A stretch of 54,818 bases of DNA from Candidatus Blautia faecigallinarum (lineage in GTDB: Bacteria; Bacillota; Clostridia; Lachnospirales; Lachnospiraceae): positions 1-54,818 of the forward strand of contig DXBU01000099.1 of NCBI GenBank assembly GCA_019116385.1. Direction: 5' to 3'. Below, one piece after another: positions 37,379 through 45,757 of the stretch. The translations under genes were made by a program, and so were the position numbers. The notes under the pieces were generated by a model that worked only from the letters and a program-made list of their open reading frames with translations, searched no databases and had not been told where the DNA came from. How positions within the stretch are numbered: the first letter of the stretch is position 1; every line of letters starts with the position of its first letter.

Positions 37379-38248
37379 TTACAGGCCCTCTGCGATCTCC
37401 ATCAGATATTTCCCATAGGAGGTCTTTAAAAGCGGCTGGGCCAGGCTTTCCAGCTGTTCTCTGGTAATAAAGCCCTGTTTGTATGCGATCTCTTCAATAC
37501 AGGATACATACAGTCCCTGGCGTTTCTGCACTGCGGCAACATATTCCGCCGCATCCAGAAGGGCGTCGGGATTGCCTGTATCCAGCCAGGCAAAGCCTCT
37601 TCCCAGGGTCTCCACATGGAGCAGTCCCCGGCGAAGGTATTCATTGTTCACACTGGTGATCTCGATCTCTCCCCGCTTGGAGGGTTTTACATTTTTGGCG
37701 ATCTCCACCACAGAATTGTCATAAAAATACAGTCCCGGAACCGCGTAATTGGATTTCGGCTTTTCCGGCTTTTCCTCAATGGACAGTGCCTTTCCGTTTT
37801 CGTCAAATTCTACCACGCCGTATTCTCTTGGATCCCGCACATAATAGCCGAATATGGTAGCGCCCTCTTCCCGGGCAGCCACACGGCGGAGCACCTTGGT
37901 AAAACTCTGGCCGTAGAAAATATTGTCCCCCAGGACCAGGGCCACATTGTCTGTGCCGATAAATTCTTCTCCGATGATAAAGGCGTCTGCCAGTCCTCTG
38001 GGATACTCCTGGACAGCGTAGGACATCTTCAGTCCCAGCTGCTCTCCGCTTCCCAAAAGTTCTTTAAATACCGGCAGATCCCTGGGAGTGGAAATGATCA
38101 GGATCTCCCGGATCCCTGCCAGCATCAGTGTGGACAGGGGGTAATAGATCATGGGTTTATCGTATACCGGCATGATCTGCTTGCTGATGGATACCGTGAG
38201 AGGATACAGCCTGGTGCCGGAGCCTCCCGCAAGAATGATTCCTTTCAT
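37379..38248 (-). CDS. rfbA: glucose-1-phosphate thymidylyltransferase
   Basis: 289 residues from the ATG at 38248, chosen because AGGAGG lies seven bases upstream and the protein then starts [18 protein letters not shown] as in the family; the longer frame would overlap dacF. It makes dTDP-glucose from glucose 1-phosphate and dTTP. Further motifs are [28 protein letters not shown], the [17 protein letters not shown] stretch and [18 protein letters not shown]. Its product feeds both the rhamnose branch (rfbC, rfbD) and the amino-sugar branch (WecE-like enzyme). Confidence 0.97.
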   Translation of the reverse strand: MKGIILAGGSGTRLYPLTVSISKQIMPVYDKPMIYYPLSTLMLAGIREILIISTPRDLPVFKELLGSGEQLGLKMSYAVQEYPRGLADAFIIGEEFIGTDNVALVLGDNIFYGQSFTKVLRRVAAREEGATIFGYYVRDPREYGVVEFDENGKALSIEEKPEKPKSNYAVPGLYFYDNSVVEIAKNVKPSKRGEIEITSVNNEYLRRGLLHVETLGRGFAWLDTGNPDALLDAAEYVAAVQKRQGLYVSCIEEIAYKQGFITREQLESLAQPLLKTSYGKYLMEIAEGL

Positions 38249-38258
38249 GGAAAACCTC

Positions 38259-39548
38259 CTACTTCTTTTTTCTCTTATTCTTTCTATGCTTTTTCTTTCC
38301 AAGGGCGATCAGGAGGATCACAAGGATCAGCGCCATGACGCCCATAACTATAAACAGGAACTTTGCCAGGCTGGTGATCCCTTCCCTGGCTGGTTCCTGT
38401 GTGATGTCGCTATTTTCTGCCTCTCCAAACAGAGGCGCCTGATCGGCGTCCTCCGTTTCCTCCGCCTGGGGCTCGGGCGTGGGAGCGGCTGTGGCCTGGA
38501 CTGCCTTTCCTATGCCCACCGGATGGTCGGATAAATAATATACTTCCATATTTCTTCCGTCTATTTCTTCTTCCCGCATTGTAAGGGTACTTTCTTCTGT
38601 CCCTGCAGGAAGGATCACATTGCCGTTTCTGTATTCCGTCTTCTGGAAATTCCCAAGGCCGTAATCAAACAGCAGCCGGCTGTCTGTACTTACCTGGCTC
38701 ATATCTGCTCCCCGCATGACTACGGCGATATAGGTCACGCCATTTTGGCGTACGCCGGTGACCAGGGTGTAGCCTGCGTCATTGGTCATGCCGGATTTAC
38801 CTCCCAGGCATCCTTCATAGTGGAGGGCAGACTCCTTTGCAAAAAGAGGATGATGGGTATGGACCTTGCGGGTTTCGCTGTTTAAATTGGTGGGTTCTAT
38901 ATAATAGGTCTGGGTGCCGATGATCTTGCGGAAGGTATCGTTTTTTAAGCCTTCCCGGAAGATCAGGGCCATATCCCTGGCTGTTGTATACTGATCCGGG
39001 TCGGGCAGGCCGCTTGCGTTGGCAAAATGCGTGTTGGTACAGCCGATCTCCGCCGCCCGCTGGTTCATCATGTCGATAAAATTCTGTTCTGTGCCGCCTA
39101 CATACTCCGCCACCTGTGCCGCTACTTCGTTTGCTGAATAGATGTGCATGGCGTACAGGCAGTCCTCCATGGTCATGGTTTCTCCCAGCTGCATGCCGAT
39201 GTTTCCGGAATCCGGCGTCACATCCCGCACGCCGGTCTCGGTAAAGGTCACGGTATCCGTAAGGCTGCTGTTTTCCACTGCCAGAAGGAGGGTCATCAGC
39301 TTGGTGATACTGGCCGGGTAGCGCAGCTCATCTGCGCCCTTATCATAGAGCACCGTCTTTGTCTGAGCCTCCATAAGGATCCCTGTGTCAGAGGAAATTT
39401 CCGGTCCCGCCGGCCATCCCGGTATCTCGTTGGTGGAGATGGGATAGACGGCATCCAGATCAACGGAAGCTGCCGCAGCCGGCAGAGCAAATGCAAATGC
39501 CGCAAAAAGGGCTGTGATCTGATAAAGTAACATTTTTATTTTTTTCAT
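38259..39548 (-). CDS. dacF: D-alanyl-D-alanine carboxypeptidase (DacF/PBP5 type), catalytic motifs intact
   Basis: 429 residues. It trims the terminal D-Ala from peptidoglycan pentapeptides outside the membrane. It has a signal peptide (ending ALPAAAAS), SxxK as PASITKLMT, SxN as YSANEVAAQ and KTG-type [11 protein letters not shown], all complete. A C-terminal beta domain, a membrane helix ([20 protein letters not shown]) and a very basic tail ([12 protein letters not shown]) follow. It sits inside the sugar operon, 12 bp after wecE and 10 bp before rfbA, which is unusual and suggests that wall trimming and glycan attachment are co-expressed. The paralogue at 23905 has lost the active-site Ser. 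Confidence 0.95.
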   Translation of the reverse strand: MKKIKMLLYQITALFAAFAFALPAAAASVDLDAVYPISTNEIPGWPAGPEISSDTGILMEAQTKTVLYDKGADELRYPASITKLMTLLLAVENSSLTDTVTFTETGVRDVTPDSGNIGMQLGETMTMEDCLYAMHIYSANEVAAQVAEYVGGTEQNFIDMMNQRAAEIGCTNTHFANASGLPDPDQYTTARDMALIFREGLKNDTFRKIIGTQTYYIEPTNLNSETRKVHTHHPLFAKESALHYEGCLGGKSGMTNDAGYTLVTGVRQNGVTYIAVVMRGADMSQVSTDSRLLFDYGLGNFQKTEYRNGNVILPAGTEESTLTMREEEIDGRNMEVYYLSDHPVGIGKAVQATAAPTPEPQAEETEDADQAPLFGEAENSDITQEPAREGITSLAKFLFIVMGVMALILVILLIALGKKKHRKNKRKKK

Positions 39549-39560
39549 TGCCTGTCCTCA

Positions 39561-40691
39561 CTAAAATTCTGAAAAACTGTCAATGGCGTCTACGATCCTT
39601 TTTACATCCTCCATATCCAGATTGTAGAACATGGGAAGGCGCAAAAGCCGCTCGCTTTCTTTTGTGGTATACACATCTTCCCCGAAAAACCGTCCGAATT
39701 TCTTTCCTGCCGGAGCGGAATGGAGGGGCACATAGTGGAATACGCTCATGATCCCCTTTTCCCGCAGATAGGCGATCAGCCTGGTACGCACAGATATATC
39801 TCTCACCTTAAGGTAGTACATATGGGCATTGTGCCGGCATTCCTTCGGCACATAGGGCTGGGAGAGTTTTCCCTCCTCTGCCAGATGCCTTAGGTTTTTA
39901 TGATAATACCCATAGATTTCCATACGTTTTTCATAGATCTTCTGGTATTCTTCCAGCTGGGCGTAAAGATACGCTGCATTCAGCTCGCTTGGAAGATAAG
40001 AAGAACCGTAATCCATCCAGCGGTATTTGTCCACCTGTCCCCGGAAGAATTTGCTGCGGTCCGTTCCCTTTTCTCTAAGGATCTCCGCCTGCTCCAGATA
40101 TCCTTCTTCCTGGAACAGAAGGGCGCCGCCTTCTCCCATAGTATAATTCTTTGTTTCGTGGAAGCTGTAACAGCCAAAATCTCCAATGGTCCCAAGGGCC
40201 CTGCCTTTATAATAAGCGCCTACGCCCTGGGCGGCGTCCTCCACCACCTTAAGGCCGTGTTTTTTTGCGGTCTGCATAATGGAGTCCATCTCACAGGCAA
40301 CGCCGGCATAGTGGACCGGGACGATTACCTTCGTGCGTTCCGTCACTGCAGCCTCCACCAGCTTTTCGTCTATATTCATGGTGTCCGGGCGGATATCCAC
40401 AAAGACGATCCTGGCCCCCCTAAGTACAAAGGCGTCCGCTGTGGAAACAAAGGTATAAGAGGGCATGATCACCTCGTCTCCCGGCTTGAGGTCACATAAA
40501 TAGGCGGCCATCTCCAGGGCATGGGTACAGGAGGTGGTAAGAAATACATGGTTTACCTGAAATTTTTCCTGCATCCACTGGGAGCACATTTTGGTATAGG
40601 CTCCATCGCCGCAGAGCATTCCCCGGTTTACCGCGTCTTTTATATAATCCAGTTCTTTTCCTACAAATGCAGGACGGTTAAAATCTATCAT
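39561..40691 (-). CDS. wecE: WecE/RffA-like dTDP-4-keto-6-deoxyhexose aminotransferase
   Basis: 376 residues, the same length as E. coli WecE, with strong motif identity: GDEVIMPSYTFVSTADAFVL, VPVHYAGVACEMD, VVEDAAQGVGAYYKGRALGT, PLP-lysine in SFHETKNYTMGEGGA, and FHYVPLHSAPAGKKFG. WecE converts dTDP-4-keto-6-deoxy-D-glucose plus glutamate to dTDP-4-amino-4,6-dideoxy-D-galactose (dTDP-Fuc4N). Its substrate is the RfbB product, so the operon should make both dTDP-rhamnose and a dTDP-4-amino sugar. No WecD-type acetyltransferase is present; instead ATP-grasp enzymes are encoded nearby. The ATG overlaps the upstream GT gene by 14 bp with GAGGAAATAG in front. Confidence 0.92.
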   Translation of the reverse strand: MIDFNRPAFVGKELDYIKDAVNRGMLCGDGAYTKMCSQWMQEKFQVNHVFLTTSCTHALEMAAYLCDLKPGDEVIMPSYTFVSTADAFVLRGARIVFVDIRPDTMNIDEKLVEAAVTERTKVIVPVHYAGVACEMDSIMQTAKKHGLKVVEDAAQGVGAYYKGRALGTIGDFGCYSFHETKNYTMGEGGALLFQEEGYLEQAEILREKGTDRSKFFRGQVDKYRWMDYGSSYLPSELNAAYLYAQLEEYQKIYEKRMEIYGYYHKNLRHLAEEGKLSQPYVPKECRHNAHMYYLKVRDISVRTRLIAYLREKGIMSVFHYVPLHSAPAGKKFGRFFGEDVYTTKESERLLRLPMFYNLDMEDVKRIVDAIDSFSEF

Positions 40692-41631
40692 CTATTTCCT
40701 CTTTTTTCTCTGTAATATTCGCCTTTTCCCGGATCACATACTGGGGCGTCCGGTTTATATTCAGGATCAATTTCCCTATGTACTCTCCTATAATGCCCAG
40801 CATGAGAAAACTAAATCCAAAAAATACCAGCAGAGCGCACATCAAGGAAGACCAGCCTACGGCAATGGTGGGGTCAAGAAGCTTTCGGATCAGCACCACC
40901 AAAGCGCCCAAAAAGCCGGCGGCCGAAAACAGGGTGCCCATAAAGGTAGCCACCCGCAGAGGGATCACCGTAAAATTTAAACAGGACATAAAAAGCTTCA
41001 GGCCTTTTTTGAAGGTATAATTGGAGCTTCCGCTCTCCCGGGCATAATGTTCGATCTCAATATTGGCGATGTTGTGAGTGGTCCTGAAAAACAGCACCTG
41101 GAGGAATACATTGTAGCCGTCGTACTTTACCACCTCGTCCCGCACATATCTGCGGCAGCACCAAAAGCTGCTCATCTGAATGTCCTTGGGCCGGTCCAAA
41201 AGCCGCCACAACAGAAAACGGCTCACCGAACCGGTTATATTTTTTATAGCGGAAAATTTTCTTTCTTTGAAAACCCCAAATACTACGTCAAAGCCTTCCT
41301 CCATTTTTTTCAGGAACTGGGGGATCTGGGAGGGATGGTTCTGCATATCGTCGTCCATTCCCACGATCAGTTCTCCCTTTGTATAGGAAAGGCCGGCCAT
41401 GATAGCGTTGTGCTGCCCGAAGTTTTTCGCAAAATGGATCCCTTTTACATTGGGATAGCGTTGGGACAGCTCTTTGATCACCTGCCAGGTATTGTCTCTG
41501 GAATAATCGTTGACCAGGACAAACTCGCAGTCGTAATCTTTTAACTTTCGAAACTCCTCCTGAGCAAGCTCTACGACTTTTCCAATGGTTTCCTGTGAAT
41601 TATAACATGGTATGACAATAGATACCAGCAT
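40678..41631 (-). CDS. polyprenyl-phosphate glycosyltransferase (GtrB/ArnC/DPM-like GT2)
   Basis: 317 residues. The GT-A domain has VSIVIPCYNSQETIGKVVE, VNDYSRDNTWQVIKEL, FAKNFGQHNAIMAGLSY and MDDDMQNHPSQIP, the pattern of bactoprenol glucosyltransferase GtrB and ArnC. Two C-terminal membrane helices (FSAAGFLGALVVLIRKL; LVFFGFSFLMLGIIGEYIG) and a basic amphipathic tail complete the family build. It transfers a sugar from a nucleotide donor to undecaprenyl phosphate at the cytoplasmic face, giving a monophosphate-linked donor for use outside. Directly followed by wecE and preceded by two EmrE-like proteins, it most likely handles the 4-amino sugar. Confidence 0.9.
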   Translation of the reverse strand: MLVSIVIPCYNSQETIGKVVELAQEEFRKLKDYDCEFVLVNDYSRDNTWQVIKELSQRYPNVKGIHFAKNFGQHNAIMAGLSYTKGELIVGMDDDMQNHPSQIPQFLKKMEEGFDVVFGVFKERKFSAIKNITGSVSRFLLWRLLDRPKDIQMSSFWCCRRYVRDEVVKYDGYNVFLQVLFFRTTHNIANIEIEHYARESGSSNYTFKKGLKLFMSCLNFTVIPLRVATFMGTLFSAAGFLGALVVLIRKLLDPTIAVGWSSLMCALLVFFGFSFLMLGIIGEYIGKLILNINRTPQYVIREKANITEKKEEIDDRF

Positions 41632-41654
41632 ACTTCTAACTCCTTATCTGTCTG

Positions 41655-42002
41655 TTACATAGAAAAAACTGCTATTCCCACAAGGATCAGGGCCAGGCCC
41701 AGGAGCTTTTTCTTTCCAAAACGTTCTTTCAAAAAAATATAACCCAAAATAGACACAAAGATATAGCCCGTGGACTCCAGGATAGGGGACATGGAAAGAG
41801 GCACTTTCCGAAGGGCCGCCATGGTCAGGAGCACCGAGCAGAAAAACAGGGCATAAGCCGTCACCACAAGGGGATTGGCATACTCCCTTATTCGGTTTGT
41901 ATAGGTTTTATTTGCCGCCTTTTTCAGCATGATCTGGGATACTGAGGAAATAAACACAGATACCAGAAGGATGCAGACGGATATTCCCAGACTATTCATC
42001 AC
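41655..42002 (-). CDS. small EamA/EmrE-like membrane protein, half of a flippase pair (ArnF/ArnE-like)
   Basis: 115 residues with four hydrophobic helices. The start SVFISSVSQIMLKKAAN and end FLKERFGKKKLLGLALILVG match the SMR/ArnE-ArnF type. The start overlaps the preceding small membrane protein by 11 bp, so the two are translationally coupled and probably heterodimerise. In the Arn pathway a similar pair flips undecaprenyl-phosphate aminoarabinose to the outer leaflet. Here the pair lies next to a GtrB/ArnC-like enzyme and an amino-sugar aminotransferase, suggesting the same job for a different amino sugar. Drug efflux is the less likely alternative. Confidence 0.8.
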   Translation of the reverse strand: MMNSLGISVCILLVSVFISSVSQIMLKKAANKTYTNRIREYANPLVVTAYALFFCSVLLTMAALRKVPLSMSPILESTGYIFVSILGYIFLKERFGKKKLLGLALILVGIAVFSM

Positions 42003-42354
42003 TGCTCACCACAAAATAAATTCCCAGAAAAATAATCGCAGCCCCCAGGACCATGTTCCATGAAATCTCTTCCCCAAAAATGAGGCTTCCCCAGAGGATC
42101 CCCCAGATCAGCGTCACCGGCTTGTTGGAATAGGCTGCGGTGAGGGGCATCCTGCGCAGGATCTGCTGCCAGATCAGTGCATATGCGAACATGATCACAA
42201 AAACCAGCCCAAGCCAGAAAAGGAAGGGCAGGGAAAAAATATGATCCAGATGCCTGGAGGCCAGTTTGGAGCACACGCCGCTTAAGGAACTGAGCAGCAG
42301 GCTTCCATGGAGCATCAGGAATACGGTTTTTTTGTTGGATGTAGAATTACTCAT
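41992..42354 (-). CDS. small EamA/EmrE-like membrane protein, other half of the flippase pair
   Basis: 120 residues, four hydrophobic helices. Features are SGVCSKLASRHL after the first helix, AYSNKPVTLIWGILWGSLIF and GEEISWNMVLGAAIIFLGIY, all SMR/EamA-half-like. It is only distantly similar to the overlapping partner, consistent with an asymmetric heterodimer such as ArnE/ArnF. It lies 15 bp after the stand-alone ATP-grasp gene. Its role as flippase of an undecaprenyl-phosphate sugar is inferred from the gene order. Confidence 0.78.
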   Translation of the reverse strand: MSNSTSNKKTVFLMLHGSLLLSSLSGVCSKLASRHLDHIFSLPFLFWLGLVFVIMFAYALIWQQILRRMPLTAAYSNKPVTLIWGILWGSLIFGEEISWNMVLGAAIIFLGIYFVVSSDE

Positions 42355-42369
42355 GTTATTTTCTCACAA

Positions 42370-43557
42370 TCATTGGGTAAATTCAATGCTTATTTTATCT
42401 AAAACCTGTTTCAGCCTTTTTTCGCACTGGGAGAGGCTGTCTCCTGCAAGGATCACCTGGCCGATGCGGTCTCTTCCGTTCTGGTACCGGCGCACTTCCT
42501 CCCCCGGACGGATATTAAAGGACAGCTGGATCAGATCGGGAGCGGCGGGATTTTCGTTATGGATCGCTTTTACTGTCCCGCTTTCCTGAGACAAAAGGGT
42601 CCGGGCAAGGACGGCCCTCCATTTTCCCTTTTTTTCAAAGAATGGTGCCACCGGCATCCCCAAAGCCAAACGGGCGATCACTTCGTAGTAGTTGACGTCA
42701 TAGAGCAGGCTGACGATTTCCGGCAGACAGGTGGCGCCGGCCCGTCCGGTGATCTCGATCACATAGATCTTCCCGTCCTTTTCCATCAGATCGCAGTTTA
42801 CCGGACAGTTGTCAAGGCCCAAAGCCTTTATGGCAAGGCATACCTGCCTTTTTACTTCTTCCCCCAGGGCATCCTGGTTTTCATAGGGAACCGAGTGGCC
42901 GATGGGCGTGGAAACCGCGCTTTCAAAGGCAAGGGTATTATTGGGAAGGCAGTACAAAAGTTTTCCATTTTCCATAAGGGCCTCACAGCCCATGAGTTTC
43001 CCTTCAATACACTCCTCCACCAGACAATAGTCTTTCCCGGTGGCCGCCATGGTATCCCAGTAGCGGGAGCGGGCCTCTTCTTTGGTATCGCAGCGGAAGA
43101 TGCCCCGGCTGCCCATCAGATCCACCGCTTTTAGGACCACTGGAAGCCCCAGCTTAATAAGGGCCTCCTCCAGTTCTTCCCGGCTTCGGATACAGATGTG
43201 CCGGGCACAGCGCACACCGGCTTTTACAAAGGCTTCTTTCATTTTGTATTTATTTGAGCTTTTTTCCCCGGCTTCTTTGGAAAGGCCGGGAAGGCCAAGT
43301 TCTTCGCAGGCATAACCCAGGGAACGGACCCCTGCGTCCACACAGCAGGTGGCGATCCCCTCTGCCTGGAATTCCCGGGCTGCCCTAAGTACTTCCTCAG
43401 GCTTGGAAATATCTGCATAGGCGCGGAAATCTGCCGCCTCAAAGCCCGGCCAGTCTCCTTTGGTACTGGCGGCTATTGTGGAAACTCCCAGATCTTTGGC
43501 AGCCTGGTAAAGGGGGAGCTGGGAATAACTGGCTCCCAGGATCATCAGTTTTTTCAT
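42370..43557 (-). CDS. ATP-grasp ligase, stand-alone
   Basis: 395 residues. It has a Rossmann-like preATP-grasp domain (MKKLMILGASYSQLPLYQAA), then KSSNKYKMKEAFVKAGV, the ATP-binding GLPVVLKAVDLMGSRGIF and VEECIEGKLMGCEAL, and the metal site YVIEITGRAGATCLPE. It resembles the carbamoyl-phosphate-synthase-like/BioC-type amide ligases that join a carboxylate to an amine via acyl phosphate. It is a paralogue of the N-terminal half of the next upstream gene, with which it overlaps as ATGA. Its substrate is unknown. With a 4-amino sugar made by the same operon, amide bond formation to that amine is a reasonable but untested idea; peptide-like ligation of a precursor is the alternative. Confidence 0.85.
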   Translation of the reverse strand: MKKLMILGASYSQLPLYQAAKDLGVSTIAASTKGDWPGFEAADFRAYADISKPEEVLRAAREFQAEGIATCCVDAGVRSLGYACEELGLPGLSKEAGEKSSNKYKMKEAFVKAGVRCARHICIRSREELEEALIKLGLPVVLKAVDLMGSRGIFRCDTKEEARSRYWDTMAATGKDYCLVEECIEGKLMGCEALMENGKLLYCLPNNTLAFESAVSTPIGHSVPYENQDALGEEVKRQVCLAIKALGLDNCPVNCDLMEKDGKIYVIEITGRAGATCLPEIVSLLYDVNYYEVIARLALGMPVAPFFEKKGKWRAVLARTLLSQESGTVKAIHNENPAAPDLIQLSFNIRPGEEVRRYQNGRDRIGQVILAGDSLSQCEKRLKQVLDKISIEFTQ

Positions 43558-45668
43558 TGGCGTTTCTCTCCCTTCTCCATTAACAGATCAAAGAAAAGCG
43601 GGGTTCCTCCGGTATGCCAGAAAAGGATCTTTTCCCCTTGTATGTTCTTATCATTTAAATAGGAAAGCATCCCGGAAAATCCCTTGCCGGTGTAGGTCAT
43701 ATCCAGCGGAATGCCATCGGTTTCGTATACACTGCGGATCAGATCCATGACCTTGGGAGAATAGGCTCCGTAGCCCCCTTCCATATAGGAATCGGTAAAA
43801 TAAATCTGTTCCTCCCAGTTTTTTGGAAGGGAAAGATGGAACCGCTCTGCATAGGTTTGGATATTCTTTTCTATGACTTCCCGTCCTCTTTTTGCATTTC
43901 TGGAAACGGAAATGCCCACGATCTTTCGCCCGTCCTTTTTCAGGAGGCTTCCCATAAGAAGCCCGGACTGGGTGGCATTGGTGCTGGAGGCAAGAAAAAT
44001 ATAGGAAAACTTCTCTCCTGTTTTTTCCTCGTAGCCGCAGATCTCCTGGTATGCCTGGACGTAGGCTTCCATGGGCACCCACTCATTTCCCTCTCCCCGG
44101 GAGTCACCGTAAATATAATAGGGGGCATAGCCCTGTTCCCTAAGCTCCTGCATGGCCTTTTCCACCGCACTGGCAATGGAGGACTTCCCGCAGCGTATCT
44201 CTTTCACGCCCATTTCTTTGATCAGGCGGCTGTTGTGGGATTCCCGGTCTTCCTTCACATCCTCGGTATTGTGGATCATATAGCAGGGAATGGACAGCTG
44301 CCTGCACAGGTTGGAAAGGATCCTGCACAGGTTGGAATGATAATTCCCATAAATGATCATGGCATCACAGCCTTTTCTCTGCATGTCTTCTGCAAACTTC
44401 CGGGCAAAACGCACCTTGTTTCCTCCAAAAGAAAAAGGAAGCAGGTCGTCCCGTTTCATAAACAGTTCATTGGTTCCCTGTGTAAACCGCAGTTTCTGTA
44501 CAGGGGTGTCAAAAATAAAGATGGGATTTTCTTCCGGTCCCTGGTGGAGCAGCCGTTCCATCTCTTCCGGCGTATCTGTTTGGAGGATATAAAAACCGGG
44601 GCGTCCGCCGCTGTCACGGATTTCTTCTTTGGGGAAGGACTGGGGCACTACTGCTCTCTTTAAATTTTCCGGATGTTCCCGGCGGATCCTGTCCAGTGCT
44701 TTTTGATCTCTTTCTCTCATAAGAAAGCGGATGGCTGCTGTATGGCAGGTCTTTGGGGGGATTTCCGGTTTTCGTCCGCAGGCGGTATCGATGACCATCT
44801 TTACATAGTCATAGCCCGTGGACAACGGGACCAGATCCGATCCGATACAGTCCCCTCCCATCCGGGAACCGATCTCTATCATATGAATGTTTTCCTCGTC
44901 ATCGATCCGCAGTTCGCTGTGGCCGGCTCCGTATTCCACTTCCAGTGCATCCAGGGCAGCATACACGGTCTCTTTTACCTTTTCTTCCAGTTCTTTGGAC
45001 AACGGCGCCGGCTCCAGATGGCCTACTTCGATATAATGGGGTTCCCCTGTGGTAAACTTTTTGGTGATCGCCAGACAGGTGTGTGTTCCCTGGAAACTGA
45101 TGGTTTCCACACTGTATTCCCTGCCGGAAAGGCAGGCTTCCACAATGGCTTTGTGTTCAAAGGACTGTTCCTGGGCCCTTTGGATGGCAGGCGCCAGGTC
45201 CTCTTCCTTTTCTACTCTGGTGATGGCCCGGCTGCCGGAACGGTCCGTAGGCTTTACGATAACAGGGAAGGACAGATTTTGGGGACATTCTCCCGGCCCC
45301 GCTTCCAGAAAAAAGGGGACAGGGATCCCCGCCTCCTGAAGGGCCTTTCGCATCTGGTATTTGTTGGTGGTTTTTTCAATGCAGCTGTCGCTGTTCCCGG
45401 TTAGGCCCAGGGCCTTTGCCAGATACTGCACCGTAATATTGGCCAGATCCGAACCGATGGTCACTGCCCCTTCCGGCTGTATCTCCCGGCAGATCTTTAA
45501 TATCTGCTCTTTTTCCGTGATGCTGATCTCATAAAAATGATCTGCGTCCGCCGCTCCGGTCGCCCCTTCCCGCCAGGCAAACACGTGGGTCTCATACCCC
45601 AGCTCTTTTGCCTTTTGGATCAGCGGGCGCTGGAAGTCGTTGGCGCCGATGATGACGATTTTTTTCAT
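43554..45668 (-). CDS. fusion of an ATP-grasp ligase with a PLP-dependent ACC deaminase/D-cysteine desulfhydrase-like domain
   Basis: 704 residues. Residues 1-~385 are an ATP-grasp enzyme: KKIVIIGANDFQRPLIQKA, KTTNKYQMRKALQEAGI (98-114), VIVKPTDRSGSRAI (136-149) and metal site MIEIGSRMGGDCIG (263-276). Residues ~388-700 are a fold-type II PLP enzyme: KRDDLLPFSFGGNKVRF with putative Schiff-base Lys418, a phosphate/carboxylate loop YGNYHSNLC (440-448), DMTYTGKGFSG (656-666) and HTGGTPLFFD (685-694), all in the style of ACC deaminase and D-cysteine desulfhydrase. The single frame has no stop or RBS at the joint. This pairing suggests that an amino acid is made, isomerised or dehydrated by the PLP half and joined by the ATP-grasp half. 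Position 2 in the operon. Confidence 0.85.
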   Translation of the reverse strand: MKKIVIIGANDFQRPLIQKAKELGYETHVFAWREGATGAADADHFYEISITEKEQILKICREIQPEGAVTIGSDLANITVQYLAKALGLTGNSDSCIEKTTNKYQMRKALQEAGIPVPFFLEAGPGECPQNLSFPVIVKPTDRSGSRAITRVEKEEDLAPAIQRAQEQSFEHKAIVEACLSGREYSVETISFQGTHTCLAITKKFTTGEPHYIEVGHLEPAPLSKELEEKVKETVYAALDALEVEYGAGHSELRIDDEENIHMIEIGSRMGGDCIGSDLVPLSTGYDYVKMVIDTACGRKPEIPPKTCHTAAIRFLMRERDQKALDRIRREHPENLKRAVVPQSFPKEEIRDSGGRPGFYILQTDTPEEMERLLHQGPEENPIFIFDTPVQKLRFTQGTNELFMKRDDLLPFSFGGNKVRFARKFAEDMQRKGCDAMIIYGNYHSNLCRILSNLCRQLSIPCYMIHNTEDVKEDRESHNSRLIKEMGVKEIRCGKSSIASAVEKAMQELREQGYAPYYIYGDSRGEGNEWVPMEAYVQAYQEICGYEEKTGEKFSYIFLASSTNATQSGLLMGSLLKKDGRKIVGISVSRNAKRGREVIEKNIQTYAERFHLSLPKNWEEQIYFTDSYMEGGYGAYSPKVMDLIRSVYETDGIPLDMTYTGKGFSGMLSYLNDKNIQGEKILFWHTGGTPLFFDLLMEKGEKRQ

Positions 45669-45691
45669 ATTTCTTTCCGTTCCTCTGACAG

Positions 45692-45743
45692 GGAAAGGGA
45701 CAGCCCTATTCCCTTTGCGGGAAAAATAAGGCAGTCCCTTTCC
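45692..45743 (-). other. long hairpin between rfbB and the ATP-grasp/PLP fusion gene
   Basis: GGAAAGGGAC (45692-45701) pairs with GTCCCTTTCC (45734-45743). Inside, GCCCTATT and AATAAGGC pair with one wobble and CCC pairs with GGG, so nearly all 52 nt are in one stem. No T-run follows on the minus strand, so it is not a standard terminator for the operon; RNA processing, attenuation or stabilisation are possible. Confidence 0.7.
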
Positions 45744-45757
45744 TTTTTATGGAATTT

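Noticed and set aside
41655..42354. Pair of small multidrug-resistance pumps
   Set aside because: The sequence alone would allow it, but overlap of the two genes and position between ATP-grasp and GtrB-like genes fit an ArnE/ArnF-type lipid-sugar flippase better.
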